Notes: generated by a model from the letters alone, not told the origin. A stretch of DNA of 64,000 bases from Trametopsis cervina (GCA_022385755.1 MU278353.1:161489-225488); one strand, 5' to 3'; numbered from the stretch's first letter, positions 46,661 through 61,873 are shown. A program made the numbers and translations.

Positions 46661-49600
46661 TCAATCGTCGGCAACATTGGCTGCCTGCAGTACCACAATA
46701 CTGGCTTTGCTGCCAGTGACGATGAACGCAGAAGCAACATCCCCTACCGTCTTCTTCACCTCAGACGCCACGCCCCCGTGCTCATCAATAAGTTGTTTCA
46801 GCTCTGCATGGTGATTCTCCGCTGCCAGCCGGCGAGACCGCCCCGTGATGACCAACAAGCGACTGCGGCGGTCCGCGGTTGAGTTCTCTAGTGTCGTCGC
46901 CAGCTCAATAGCGCTGCGAAGTGGTGTAGAAGAAGAAAGGTTTTGCCATTCGATCCGGGAGAGCGCGTCGTGTGTTGTGCTGTCGAGGCTGGCAGAATCG
47001 GACAACGGCGGAGAATAGCGTTTCCAGATGATGTTGTCCGCCGTCTCGGACTGTAGTCTGGTCTGTGTCGTAGCGTAGCCGTATTGCGTGTCAGGGAATG
47101 CGGTCTGCACCTATGAGTAGCTCTAAGTTTGATGGTTTACGCTGAGTAATTGTTACGTACTGAAGTGACCGTCATAGCATTTTCTCTGGCGTTCAAATCG
47201 CCACTGTCATCCCTAAGATGTGCATTTGTAGGCTTTTCGATCCAGCTTTCACGCACAGCAGCTTCCTCTCGGATCATGCGCACCACGGTGGCGCTGACTC
47301 TCGGATGTGAACATAGCTGCAACACAAATTCAAGGGCAAGCCTGTCGTCTGGTCCACCGTAGAAAGGCAGGAACAAATGATATCGCCCACCAGTTCCCGA
47401 AGCACCGGTCGTGACCTTGGGCATTTCTCCCGGTAGATGCTGGTCCACGAATAGTGCGACGTCTGTCTTGCTCTGCGAAAACACGCTGCGGACAAAGTGT
47501 GAATGCAGTGTGGACGCGGAGTTATTTGTGTCGTTATTTCCTGTGCGAAAGAGGGCGTCAAAGGGATTAGCGAACTGAGAGCCATGTTCGACGGGAGGAA
47601 CGACGGGTGCTTCTCGATATGAGTCGCTCTGCGGTGGCAGCCATGGCATGAGGATGAGCTGCGCCGCGGTTCTTCCTGCAATCTCCGACACGCTAGACGC
47701 AAGGTCATCGTAGGAGACTACGGCAAGCGAGGTCGAGACGGCCATGCCGTTCAGCTCGCCAAAGGTCCTGAAGATACCCAAGAGCGGATCGGTGTGGATG
47801 AGTGTGTCCCAAACCGAGGATTTCATCACTGCTGACGTCCGATCCGACAGCTCGATAAGCCGGAGCGCCTCCACCGATACATCCTGCGTATTGGCCTCCG
47901 TCCTATCCCGCGCTAGAGCTGACGGAGGGGGTTGAAGGAGCTGCGTCAGAGCCAACATGCTCGGGACGTGTTCCAGCTTGTCCAGAACCACTGTGAATCG
48001 TGTCTTTGAGTAGCCCGTAGGTTTCTGGCCCATGTCATGCGCTCCTCCTTCGACCATCCGAGCGTCGTCCCTGCTGTCGTCGACGTAGTCGAAGTTGGCC
48101 CCAGTGGCTGTTACACGCTTGCGTAGATGGGGCGGATACAGGAGCACAACAGCCGGTGTGGTCATGAACGTGAGCAATAAAGCTTCCAACACGAACATCG
48201 AGAACACTCGCTGGGAAAGAATACCAGCTGAAAGACCGACGTTGAGCACGATGAGCTCTACAAGTCTAAGGGAAAGGTCAGCGACATAATATGTCCAAAA
48301 AAGTATCACGATGACTTACCCTTTGCAACTCATCAATGAACCAATCGTACTTGCTTCACGCCAGTTAAACCCGGCGTATCGAGCAGCAAGCGTGCACCCC
48401 CCAAATTTACCCGAGTAGGCCAATGTGCAGATAGCGACGGTGTATCCCCATGTGATACCATTATTTAAGAGACCAAGGTCCGTTGAGAGACCTGACAGTG
48501 TAAAATACTGCAGGAACAGTGAGTTGCCGCTCATTTATGACATCGAATAGAGCTGACCAATGGCAAGAAAATAATGGAGACCATATCCTCCAGTTTTTCA
48601 GTCAAAGCGATAGCAAGGCCGCCTTCGCGCGGGACTATTATCCCTGCGAGGAACGCACCTATGCAAATGTATTAGCGTCGAAGACTGTACTGGATGCGAT
48701 AAACCCACCAAAAATAGCATGTACGCCAATAACATCCGTCATAAAAGCGGACCCAAATAGTAGAAGCATTGTCACAGTCATGAAGAACATCGTAGGTCCA
48801 TTCTGGATCGACCCAGTTCTTCGGGCTAGCCAGTTCAGAGTTCGCTTGATGGGAAAGAGCAAGAACAAGGTCCAGCCAACACAGGTAAGGAGGATGTATA
48901 GTGCCATAACTCCCGATCCTGCGTTGACCAGTGCAACCGAGAGGGCTAGCAGTGTCCATCCAACGATGTCGTTACCCACACCTGCAGATAATACGACGAT
49001 ACCCACGGTCGTGTCAAGGAGCTTCAGTTCTGTGAGAATGCGACACAAGACGGGAAACGCCGTGATGGAGTACGCCACGCCAGTGAAGAGCATGAAGTTT
49101 GTGAACTTGATGGATTGATCGATGAAGGTGTGGTACAGAGGGACAGCCAGGGCTGCACCCAAACCAAACGGCAGGCACATACCGGCCAACGCGACTGTGA
49201 CAGAGAGTCGCGCATTCCGTTTGATCACCTGTGCGTCGATTTCCAGGCCAACTAGGAACAGGAAGAGGCAGAGTCCGATATTGGCGACCAGCGATAGGTA
49301 AGGGATAGAATCTTTGGGGAATATATGTTTCTGAAAACCGGGGATACGACCGAAAGCAGTAGGGCCTTTACATTCTATTTTAACGTTCTGCGAACGATTA
49401 CTGGGAGCGGGAGACTCACCGAGAATGATGCCACCAATGACTTCGGCTATAACTTTCGGTTGACGCATCTTCCGCAACCCAAGGGCCAGTACCTGTGTTG
49501 TCATAACAATCACACCTGCGAATGATATGAGGCTATTGCATTGCGAACACACTGAACGTGACGTACCAACTTGTATAATCCATAATCTCAGAGGGTCGGC

Positions 49601-49762
49601 TGTATTGAAAGCCGTGGGATCCTGGCCGCTGAGCAATCCACCCTGAGGAGCATATCAAGACGATGCCTACTATGCATGTGCTATACTCACCTGTTCAGCT
49701 GCTGCTCTCTTGAACAGCGTTGCCTTCGCTAGGCTAACTATAGGCCCCGAAAGCTCATACAT
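46661..49762 (-). CDS. K+/H+ antiporter, CPA2 family (KHA1-like)
   Basis: Monovalent cation/proton antiporter, in yeast located in endomembranes and involved in K+ and pH homeostasis. The start gives MYELSGPIVSLAK. Transport-domain blocks follow in order: a helix with PKVIAEVIGGIILG, IGLCLFLFLVGLEID, a long hydrophobic run with FTGVAYSITAFPVL, and the core segment VLSAGVGNDIVGWTLLAL, whose Asp lies in the usual ion-binding position. Later helices include GVHAIFGGFIA, YFTLSGLSTDLGL and GLVELIVLNVGLSAGILSQ. After about 12 membrane segments comes a long soluble C-terminal region (about 400 residues) without clear motifs, as in Kha1. Several short introns separate the membrane blocks. It is convergent with NOP56. 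Confidence 0.92.
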
Positions 49763-51095
49763 GGTGGTCGTTCGCTCTCAAGCTTGGAAAGCTCTGTACT
49801 ATAGAGCTTGGCGAGAGACTAGGGGTGGAGCTCGGCATGCGACCCGAGCAAAAGTTCCCCTTTTATTGATGATAACCCGCCGGGAGGCCGAGAGGAATGT
49901 TGAAGATACTGAACGCAGGTTTCTCAGAACATCTAACGATTTGGATTCTGACATTCGCGAGCGTTACGCTCTGGTCAGATCCGAGGCTGAGAGTTCACGG
50001 AAATCACGACTCACCTGACTGCCGCTAGTGGAGATATAAACACCACTAGATACCGGAGCTGCTTCCGGTCTGTGAAGGGCTTGAGGGCTATGAAGACGCA
50101 ATTAACTTAGAGACATCCAGTCATTGGCGATCTTGAAGTCGAGTTACAAAGTTCGCTGGACGGCAGGTATGGTCCGTTGAAAGGACTGTCCGAGGTCCTG
50201 CAACGTCCGATCTCCTTTGCATTGGGTCCCAGGGGTACGTCGCGAAGCGGATCGTCGTCGCTTGTGAATGAGCTAGAGTTCAATAGGAACCCTTGTAGCT
50301 ACCAAGACGTTCAGAGAGGAGAAAAACCTGTGTGAGTGATTTGCGATAGGTCGAGATGATGAATCTAACCATGATCGCGTAGCCATAAGTTAAATTGTAC
50401 TAGCTATCACTATCCTAACATGAGCTATGGGTGCAAAGGAAGTGCAGCATCCGATCCGGCCAACGTTAAAGCAGGTACTGTGTCTTTATTGCTATATGTA
50501 TGCGATTGCGTTCTCGGATTCTCATGCGATGCCCTCGGGCAGTCGATAGTTCTTGCTAGAGGGGGGTCACCACACACCGAACTGGGTGTCCGGCGGTGCC
50601 ATGTCCGGCCTCATATTTGACTTTTGTTGCGCGCACTAGCTGAAGTAAGTATACAGTCCATGAATTCCAACAATCGCCGGTGGTCCCTTGAGCTTCGAAA
50701 TGACATTTCTGGGAACCTGGCGTGTCACCATATCACGTTCAATATTCCTGTCTCTAGGTAAAGAGTCACCAGTAATGTGTCAATCTCTCAGTGTGGCCGT
50801 TCACTGATCACGTAGATGACAGGGAATACCAGGACGGCAGCATCTCCGTTGTACGAATCATGACGCTTCACCTCAGGTTTTGACACCTCCATCTCCAACA
50901 AGCAGATGTGAGCGTACGTTCACATCGTCACGAGGCATAAAAATAGCTCCTCAAGAGCATACTATGGCTGTGGCAACGAAGTCATATTGCCTCCTTTGCG
51001 TACCCGTTATTCATTCATTCTCTGCAGCTCGGTTCTGCTCCAGCTTCCTTTGTCTTCACCCTGCTCGATGTTGAACGTCTTTCGTACCCTCCGCT
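49763..51095. other. Intergenic region between divergent genes
   Basis: About 1.3 kb between the antiporter (minus) and the secreted protein gene (plus). A 102-codon frame at 49,710-50,018 partly overlaps the antiporter start and is taken as a shadow. Nothing else recognised. Confidence 0.45.
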
Positions 51096-51631
51096 ATGTT
51101 ATTTAAATCCGTTCTTCCTTATCTCTTCTTGGCTGCATCATCGAACGCGGCAGTGCTGCCTGTGAGACGAGCTGACGAGCTGTTCACGAGAGACCGTCAG
51201 TCGTTTTTTTTCTGGGCGTACAGTCTATCATAGCTGACCAACCTCGGCTACAGTGCTCGATATTTTGTCTGGAGTAGCCAACGCCGTAGAGGGACTGCTT
51301 CAAGACCTCCCCTCTGATGGTACGCATCATCACTACATTTTCACTTCTGTTTCTCATGCTCGATAATGTCTCCTGGTCTTTAGTCAGTGCACCCATCGCG
51401 TCTGTCGTAGATGGCCTCCTCGGCGGCAGCGCGACTGCGGATGATACTAGTGCTACTGCAACTACTGTGGTGACCGATGATGGCGGTTCTGCCACTGCCA
51501 CAGTCACCTCTGGCGCTGTGGACCCTACGGATGCTCCTACAAACGACGACCCTACAGATACTTCTACGAGCGATCCTCTAGATGTTTCTACCAGCGATGA
51601 CTCTACAGATGACATGGAACTCCTTGGATAG
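51096..51631 (+). CDS. Small secreted Asp/Thr/Ser-rich protein
   Basis: Three phase-consistent exons (51096-51195, 51254-51319, 51384-51631) give 137 residues. The N-terminus MLFKSVLPYLFLAASSNAAV is a signal peptide, followed by a possible Kex2-type site (VRR, then ADELFTRDR). A short amphipathic part with two related segments (LDILSGVANAVEGLLQ and APIASVVDGLLGG) is followed by a low-complexity acidic tail with repeated DPTD/STSD units. No cysteines appear in the mature part, which argues against a hydrophobin or a disulphide-rich effector. Function unknown; it could be a wall-associated or extracellular protein. Confidence 0.65.
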
Positions 51632-51867
51632 AACCAGTACAGCGGCGTCGAGTGGCTGCAAAGAGCGGGTGTATTCAAAGACTAGTACTTCTCTAGGAGC
51701 TCGGATGAATAGTGGAAGCTTTCTTTGACCAATCTGTGATGTCAATCTACGGCTCTATGTGAGTGCAAATCAATGGTAAGCATACCACAGTGTAGAGGTT
51801 CACTACACAGGCAAGTTTGCCGTATTCCAGGACAGCCAATTTGTACATTTAGGCCCCGAAGTGGTAA

Positions 51868-52671
51868 TTAACTGACAGCAGTGTATTGTGCAAATCTGTC
51901 AACAATAGCCTTCCACCGCCCACCATGCCATCCACATATCCGTTTCCATTCCTCTGAGTCCTCGCCCAAACAGATCTTTGCCCACATCAAATCACTCACT
52001 AGAACCAGGTCCGCAAAGCAGACCTTTTCCCCCATGAATGATAAGTTGCCTTCTCCACCCTCGTCCAGCCAACCCTTCACGATCCCGTAGCCGTCCTCGG
52101 CTACCTTCCACTCTACTTCGCCTCTGATATCCTCTAGGCGCTTCCCAGCATGAGCCTCACGCGTTGGACGATAGTATTCCTGGCTGCGTATATTCAAGAT
52201 ATCGTGCGCAGCGCCTGCAACAACGGGTCACAGCCGTTCCTGCATCTTCTTCCATTCCGTCAAGAAGACGGCGTGGAATATCAAAGTCCCTTCAGGTAGT
52301 ATAGGTTCGCTATGGGGGTACGTCTTGTCGAGATATTTCACGATCGCGAATGATTCCGCTATCGTTGTGTTTGTGGATGGATCGTGCATAACTGGGAGGC
52401 TGTAGTACGGCGTGCCGTCTTCCTTGAATACCGCAGCGGGGAGGTTTAATTTCTTGTACAGGTTCTCTATGTCCGGATATTCGACCCATTCGGTTTTGTG
52501 GTGAAGCCTCTTTATGTTCAATGCGAATCTGTATCCGAGTGTAAATTCCAGTCACTCCGAACACACAGTCGAGAGCACTTACCGCACTTTCCAGATACTT
52601 GGCGACCAAGCTTTGATGACTGTTGTGCTAGGTATATCGTAGAGAATGATTGGAGCTGTGGGAGTGGCCAT
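51868..52671 (-). pseudogene. Glutathione S-transferase gene with an in-frame TGA
   Basis: Cytosolic GST-type fold. The start MATPTAPIILYDIPST is the thioredoxin-like N-terminal beta strand. The first exon ends at IWKV and a short intron follows. The second exon continues LNIKRLHHKTEWVEYPDI, LPVMHDPSTNTTIAESFAIV (the cis-Pro and glutathione-binding ES) and YLDKTYP. After EWKKMQERL comes TGA at 52,228-52,230; the same frame then stays open as PVVAGAAHDILNIRSQEYY through a normal GST C-terminal domain to the TAA at 51,868. The stop lies in the linker into the helical domain, where relatives have a sense codon. The nearby sequence offers only a 17-base gap between possible splice sites, too short for an intron. 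A recent nonsense mutation or a base error is likeliest. Confidence 0.75.
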
Positions 52672-53491
52672 GTCGAGGATACCGTACTTCGCGGGCACTG
52701 ACGGACAATCTGTGTCATCCCTACTTTTATAGTCGCGTTGTTGTTTCTTTAGCGTCTGCCATTAGGCTGCGAACGACGTATACGCAAATGACTCATGTTG
52801 TAACGTGAGAGCAGTGTAGATGCACCATTCAGTGGGGAAAGGGGCAATGACGACGGGGGAAAACACCGCAGTATGGCGTGGAAGAATCCTGACTAATTCA
52901 TGTCCGCAGCTCTTCAGCGTACTGTAACATTCTCCTCTTCGTGTGCAGCACAGCGAATCGCTCACAAGAATTCTTTCCTAGGCCTCTATCACCCTCCCGC
53001 TGATAGGAGCTCAAATCTGCCTGACCCATAGATATTCTGTCCGCAATCCCGTGGTTTACTCGTGTCCTTGCGTGAAGGCCCAGAACGGGGGATAATCCTT
53101 CGTTATCAATGTCAATTGAGGAGCACTCGCGGTCGGATACGATGAGGAAGAGTGTGTTCAGACAGCAGATAGTCGGTTATAAGCAGCTGAGAGAGAACAA
53201 CACTCCAGGACGAGAGAAACTTGGGGTCCTCGGCGTACGACAGGAGAAGGTCATTCAGTTGAGTAAGCAGCAGACCGGATATCGTGAGGACACCGCTCTT
53301 GTAATTTATTGCCTAAGGTCCAAGGCCATATCGTTATACGCAATGAGTGAGGCGTCTAAGAACGCCATGGCGGTTTGGGTTCAAACTGCGCTGAGTTTGT
53401 ACCATCACCACAATGTCTGCATTTGGTGAGCTCTTCATAATGAAGTAGAGGCCACGACTTGATGATCATTCTCACAGCTCATACTCCATAG
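52672..53491. other. Intergenic region
   Basis: Between the GST gene and the hydrolase gene. A 106-codon frame at 53,109-53,429 has protein-like composition but no recognised motif; it could be an upstream exon of the hydrolase or chance. Confidence 0.35.
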
Positions 53492-54963
53492 ATGCAGCGA
53501 ACGGGACTTACAATACTTTCGAGACCTACCAGACTATCTCGTGGCCGTGACGCGGCACTGTTTCTTCATGAGCGTAACCGCAATAAGCGTGGTGAACCCA
53601 GCGGTCTACCCCAACAGTTTCCTTTGACATTGCGGAAGCTGGACAGCTTGACGGTCTTGTTTTCATATGCAAAACGTAAATTAGAGACGGTCTGTTCCTC
53701 CCGATTGTGGGGTCCTCATGCGTCCGCTGTTCTCACTCTGAGTCCTACCAACGACGCGCCGTCACTGTGGTTGGCTTTGGTTGCATTGATTGGATTTCCG
53801 TTAGCGTTGTGGGGCTATAAGGCTGGTGTTTTTTTTTCAAGACATTCTAGCCGATCGCTAAGTCCTGACGTGCAGTGTCTCATGATGGTTATTTTCCAGC
53901 GGAAAATCATCTACATGGGTGAATGTCTATCCTTATTCTACTTGGGTCTCTCGGCTTATCGTGCGCGCAGGCTATGTACCTCCTGGAGCCCGTTCAGAGG
54001 AATTGAATAAGGGCCTCTACTCATCGGAAACAATATCTTGCGAAGAGATTCAACTGGCTGGGGATAGCAACGTGCGACTCCATGGACTCTTAGTGCGGCG
54101 AGCACTACCCTTGCACCGCGTAACGGACCGTCCAAAAGTTGTTGTGCTCTACTTCCAAGGTGCGCACTAGTTTCCTTATGATTTTACTCTCTGCAAAGTT
54201 ACAATTCTTCATAGGGAACGCGGGGAATCCGCTGCATCGCCTACCTCTATTCGAGCGATTGCTTTCCGGTGTATCGCTATCACGCGGTATATCTTCCTCC
54301 AATGGCTCTATACTCGAAGAGGCCTCTGTTCTTGCAGTGGCACCCCGTTCCTACTGGAAGTCATCAAGACGAACACCGACCGAACAAGGTATATTGACCG
54401 ATTACTTATGTGCACTCAAGTACACATCCCGCCGATTTCCCCTTTCCCCCATCATCCTATATGGTCACTCTTTGGGAGGAGCTGCCGCCGTCTGCCTTGC
54501 CCACGGAATCAATTCAGCCGATTTTCCCAACGTTACCGGAATGATACTCGAAAACCCGTTTGCGTCTATTCCGGGGATGGTTCAGGCCATCTATCCTCAA
54601 AGGTGGCTTCCCTATCGTTATCTTGGCGTATTCGCCTTCGATCGTTGGGATGCCCTGCGGGAAATGCAGAGCTTGGAACGGCCAGATTCCCTATTGGACA
54701 AGCTCAAGCGGAGCATCATGGTCGTGCTCAGCGAGAACGACGAGATTGTGCCAAATGATATGGGTAAAGCTTTCTGGCACTTTGCGCAGCTCGGTGGATC
54801 GCAAGAATCTACTGGAGCTCCGTTGGGGCGTATAGTGAACATCCCGGGAGCTTTGCATGACGATGCGTGGACGAAGAGGCAGTGGCAAAAAGAGCTAGAT
54901 AGCTACATGACGGCAGCTGCAGCAAGACATCAAGCGCAGATAAAGAAGCCAATTCGGCTGTGA
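53492..54963 (+). CDS. Alpha/beta hydrolase, Bem46/ABHD13-like, intact copy
   Basis: Membrane-anchored serine hydrolase of unknown substrate. The N-terminal part has one hydrophobic anchor (LWLALVALIGFPLALWGY). Blocks follow in order: QRKIIYMG-YVPPGARSEEL across an intron, VVVLYFQGNAGN (oxyanion region) across an intron ending near 54,214, then RSYWKSSRRTPTEQG. The nucleophile elbow GHSLGGAAAV carries the catalytic Ser (about 54,465-54,490), and VVLSENDEIVP holds the probable catalytic Asp. The block IPGALHDDAW supplies the His. The first exon is uncertain: ATG 53,492 is in frame, but a later start just before the anchor is possible. The region between GYKAG and CLMMV may contain a short intron. 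A truncated copy lies inverted at 3.9-4.4 kb. Confidence 0.85.
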
Positions 54964-55050
54964 TCACCCAAGTAAGTCTGTTCCTTCGTTATATCCACAG
55001 TACTGATGAAAACAGTTCTCTTCTTGGCTATCATAAAGAACTCATCAACC

Positions 55051-55581
55051 TCAATCATAATTTGCAAACTCATCGACCTTTTCCGCCGCACCACTCAACA
55101 GCCCCTCCTTTTCGCCCGCTCGCAGGACCCCAATGATCCAATCCTGATTGTTCCAAGTAGCTGGCTCGTGGTACTGCATACACCTGACCGGTGCTCTCTC
55201 CGCAATAGCAGCCAATCGAACCCTCTCCTCCAAGCTAAGTCGACCAATAGGCATGATCCTCGCTCCATCCGCTATCTCCTTCTTCAAATCATACACGGTG
55301 CAAATCGGTCCCCAGTTCGACCACCGCCTTGGATTCTCTGCGTTTGTGAGCTCGATTATACGGAGATGCCACTGAGAGTCTTCAGACTCTCTGGTAGGAC
55401 CGACTTCCCAGGCGAGAAGCATACGACGCAGAGTCTCCGACTTCGAAGATCCAACGATAAGCCAAATACTTTCGGCATGGTCGCGTTCGTTGAACGCGGC
55501 CTCGCCTGTCATGTCGAGTGGCTTGGCTGTGAGATCTTGTCGGCCTTGCACTGGTTCAAGACGAACGACGGGCGAAGGCAT
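55051..55581 (-). CDS. Conserved hypothetical protein (176 residues), intact copy
   Basis: Single open frame from an ATG at 55,581 (MPSPVVRLEPVQGRQDL) to a TGA at 55,051. Upstream in-frame codons exist, but this ATG marks where similarity to the truncated copy at 60,120-60,257 begins. Features: SIWLIVGSSKSETLRRMLLA, WHLRIIELTNAENPRRWSNW, ICTVYDLKKEIADGAR, and an ending with NNQDWIIGVLRAGEKEG. No known domain recognised, no signal peptide and no membrane segment. The duplicated fragment shows it belongs to the repeated SNF2-kinase-hypothetical unit. Confidence 0.6.
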   Translation of the reverse strand: MPSPVVRLEPVQGRQDLTAKPLDMTGEAAFNERDHAESIWLIVGSSKSETLRRMLLAWEVGPTRESEDSQWHLRIIELTNAENPRRWSNWGPICTVYDLKKEIADGARIMPIGRLSLEERVRLAAIAERAPVRCMQYHEPATWNNQDWIIGVLRAGEKEGLLSGAAEKVDEFANYD

Positions 55582-55872
55582 CCTTGAGGATTGTTCCGTG
55601 GGAGTGATGTGGGTGTACTCTTGCCGTGATGCTGTATAAACGGGTGGCCTATATATCATCACCCGTTTGGCCACAGATACGCCGTACCTGGATGGCCATA
55701 GTTGTAGGACGGCCAGAGATAGTGGCCATGGCCAACCGCCAAAGTGAAGGATTCCCAGAGGTCTCCACAGACAGCCGTGTTCCAGTCCGCATGCTGCCGC
55801 GCTGCCATGCGCGCCACGTCGCATACACATATGATAGGTTCCCTCTGACATGTGTATCTTGTGGCGAGGGAA

Positions 55873-56160
55873 TTAATAACGAGACTGTCCATTCCGGCAC
55901 TTCAATTCGAACGACAATACGTCGAATAGCATCTCGCGCTCTGGTGGACCCCGCCGCATCACAACGTTGCGATATACCGTCATGCGACCAGTCACGATGT
56001 ATAAAGCCGTACGCGAAGTGAATGCATGTACCGATACATATTTGCTTAGCGTGAGTCGTCGATCTTTGAGGATTTGCAGACCCCCCTCGGACCATACATA
56101 TACATCAACATCACTTATCTTGGTTCTGTGAGAGTGGAAGATAAGCGTATACGAGGACAC
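55873..56160 (-). pseudogene. Exon-1 remnant of the kinase-like gene plus 3' flank
   Basis: On the minus strand the segment VYVWSEGGLQILKDRRLTLS (about 56,110-56,050) matches exon 1 of the kinase copies (LYEWSEEELQIPIDRRYKL in the left one). The rest of the kinase gene is absent: the sequence jumps directly to 3' flank shared with the other units, ending KPYAK-like near 56,021-55,960. An internal deletion of over 1 kb therefore removed the kinase from the inner unit. It cannot encode a kinase. Confidence 0.7.
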
Positions 56161-56379
56161 AAATACCGAGTGCGAGTGCTACCTACACTCTGCACAGCCT
56201 TGAGAGGAGTTCAAAGTTCGATTCCACTGAGCTTGATTCAACCCAGATTCGCGGCACGGTTCCGGGGACATTATGTCATATTCTATATTACACTGTCAGA
56301 AAGCGAGTCATTGTCCTCCCAAACACAACCATGCCCGCAGCTTGATGCCCATATACCAATCATCCAAGTCGCACCTTGC

Positions 56380-60016
<3,637 letters not shown>

Positions 60017-60086
60017 TCAAGTTCGCCGTGTACTATATAGGATTAGCGAATTGTGGGAGTCGAGATTTGAGGCTATAGCGTGTAGA

Positions 60087-60106
60087 TGTCACGGACGCGT
60101 CTGTCA
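60087..60106 (-). promoter_or_regulatory. Conserved ACGCGT-centred promoter element, intact SNF2 gene
   Basis: Identical to the element at 627-646, reversed, about 70 bases upstream of the intact SNF2 start codon. Similarity between the three SNF2 upstream regions ends soon after it: at about 60,113 this copy switches to the truncated hypothetical gene, whereas the outer copy continues differently. Confidence 0.5.
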
Positions 60107-60119
60107 CATCAATGTCACA

Positions 60120-60257
60120 TACAAGAATGAGCCAAATACTTTCGGCATGGTCGCGTTCGTTGAACTCGACCGTGCCTGTCATGTCGCATGGTTTGGCTGT
60201 GAGATCTTGTCGGCTTTGAACTGGTTCAAGACGAACGATGGGCGAAGCTATACTTGA
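60120..60257 (-). pseudogene. Truncated 5' copy of the conserved hypothetical gene
   Basis: On the minus strand this reads like the first 40 or so residues of the 55,051-55,581 gene (SPIVRLEPVQSRQDLTAKP, then EFNERDHAESIWLI). Its initiator is ATA instead of ATG, and the copy ends abruptly at about 60,115 where the SNF2 upstream region begins. This junction marks the breakpoint between the inner and outer tandem units. Confidence 0.8.
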
Positions 60258-60552
60258 GAATTGTCATTGATCTAGCACCAGAGTGAAGGATGTCCTAGGG
60301 ATCTCCATGGATGGCCGTGTTCCAGTTCATATGCCACGTCGTCATGCACGCCGAACCAATGCAGCGAGAGAATAGATGGAGAGTATCGATTTCGATCTTT
60401 CAATTCGAATGGCACTGCACCGAATAGTGTCTCACGTTCTGGTAAACCCTACCGCATCGCAGCGTTACGAGAAACCATCATGCAAGGATTCGCGGCGTAT
60501 GATACCACACGCGAAGCATCGTTTGTGTTCACTAGATCTATTACACGTTGTC

Positions 60553-61873
60553 CTAAGGACCCATGTAGAGAGGTAGAATGGAGTGGAGTAATGCTGAACA
60601 TGTGAAGAGGATCAGTCGATAGATGTATGGAACTTGGACGCGCTGCGACCGATGGACCACTTGTCGGTTCCGAGTTCGCTGCTTCATCGAATATACCAGC
60701 CAGATTATATATCGCCAGCCAAGCAAATTGACCCCGTCCCTGCCCTCAGAAGTGTTTAGCAGACACATTGAAACATACGTGAAATAAACCTGGAACTCAC
60801 GCAACCTGATAAGGTGCAAACCAATACAGCCATTGCGTCATCTTGTTCCAACGCCATGCAATGTGAATAAGCTTGAGCGATTGAGTCGCGGTAGGGCGCA
60901 TTCTACGATCTTTGGTTGACAGTATCTCGCAAAATTCCCATAGCGCTGGAGGGACCCGGACACGCCCTTTGCCTGGGGAACGCAGGGCATAAAGGCTTGC
61001 TGTCTCCATGGGCGGTCAAGGTGTCAGCAATACATTAATTGAGCGTTTCTTGCAAGGCTTACCTGGCACATATTCTGAGCACTTTTCCCCATACAGTATA
61101 CGTCATATGCATAGGGATTAACCCTTTCTCTACCTTCGGGAGGTTCAAAATGGCCTCCAAATGGCAGATAGGGAACGCAAATATCTCCGTGGCTCCCTCT
61201 TGGTGGCGGAGGGAGCCGTTTTGAGCTTCCAAAATCAATAAAATAGCATCTTGACTCTTGCACCAGTAATGGAGATGTTGGAAGCGGTGGCTCGCGGCAG
61301 ATCGCCAGGTTATCTGGGTGGATGTCCTACGCACAGCTTACAGAGTATACACTGGCATTATAAATATGTGCACTTACGAAATGTGCTATCCCATTCTCGT
61401 GCATAAACTCAAGGCCCTACACTTTATAAGTAGAGGTTCAAGGCATGGGGGTCTCCTTACCTGTAATAGTTGCTGGTTGACGTCAGTCAGAGTGTCCAAA
61501 GAATACCATGGGATCTCTGCAAGCAAATGCAGATATGGCATTATAATGATGCTGGTTTTCGCGCACGAGACGATGTCTGCCGGGATAGTGTGGTTGTGAT
61601 TGGACGAGATGGCCAACAGAAGCCGCAAATTGCAGAGTTCTGTAGGGGCAAATAGCGCGTTTTCAACGGACTTCAGCACTAGTAGGGTGCCATCTTCATT
61701 CAAATAAGACCGTATGCGCTTCCAATAATCCTGTTCACATGTCCATGTCATCAGCGCAGTTCAACATGAGTAGGATTATGACAAACCAAACAATCACTTC
61801 GCAGCTCGAGTCGTCGGTCTTTGGGGATTTGTAACTCCTCCTCGGACCATTGGTATAGACGACTAACACTCAT
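60553..61873 (-). CDS. Fungal protein kinase-like domain protein, right copy
   Basis: Inverted paralogue of the 2,363-3,682 gene with the same exon plan. The start MSVSRLYQWSEEELQIPKDR is followed across an intron by DYWKRIRSYLNEDGTLLVLK. The catalytic loop AHFDIHPDNLAI with Asp and Asn, FIDFGSSKRLP and EPPEGRERVNPYAYD are all kept, so the core may still be active. One difference: the acceptor of intron 4 used in the left copy (AAG before CCTCGACC) has become ACA, and the following codons include TGA. An alternative acceptor after ATGGAG keeps the frame and skips only six residues. The last exon ends at 60,553 by the same model as the left copy. Substrate unknown. Confidence 0.68.

Noticed and set aside
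52228..52230. Selenocysteine at the in-frame TGA of the GST gene
   Set aside because: Dikaryotic fungi lack the selenocysteine machinery, and the position is not the GST catalytic site.
52202..52230. Short intron to remove the GST stop
   Set aside because: The only usable GT...AG interval is about 17 bases, too short for splicing, and the frame is continuous without it.
53109..53429. 106-codon frame upstream of the hydrolase
   Set aside because: Protein-like composition, but no motif and no clear splice connection to the hydrolase; kept only as a note in the intergenic entry.
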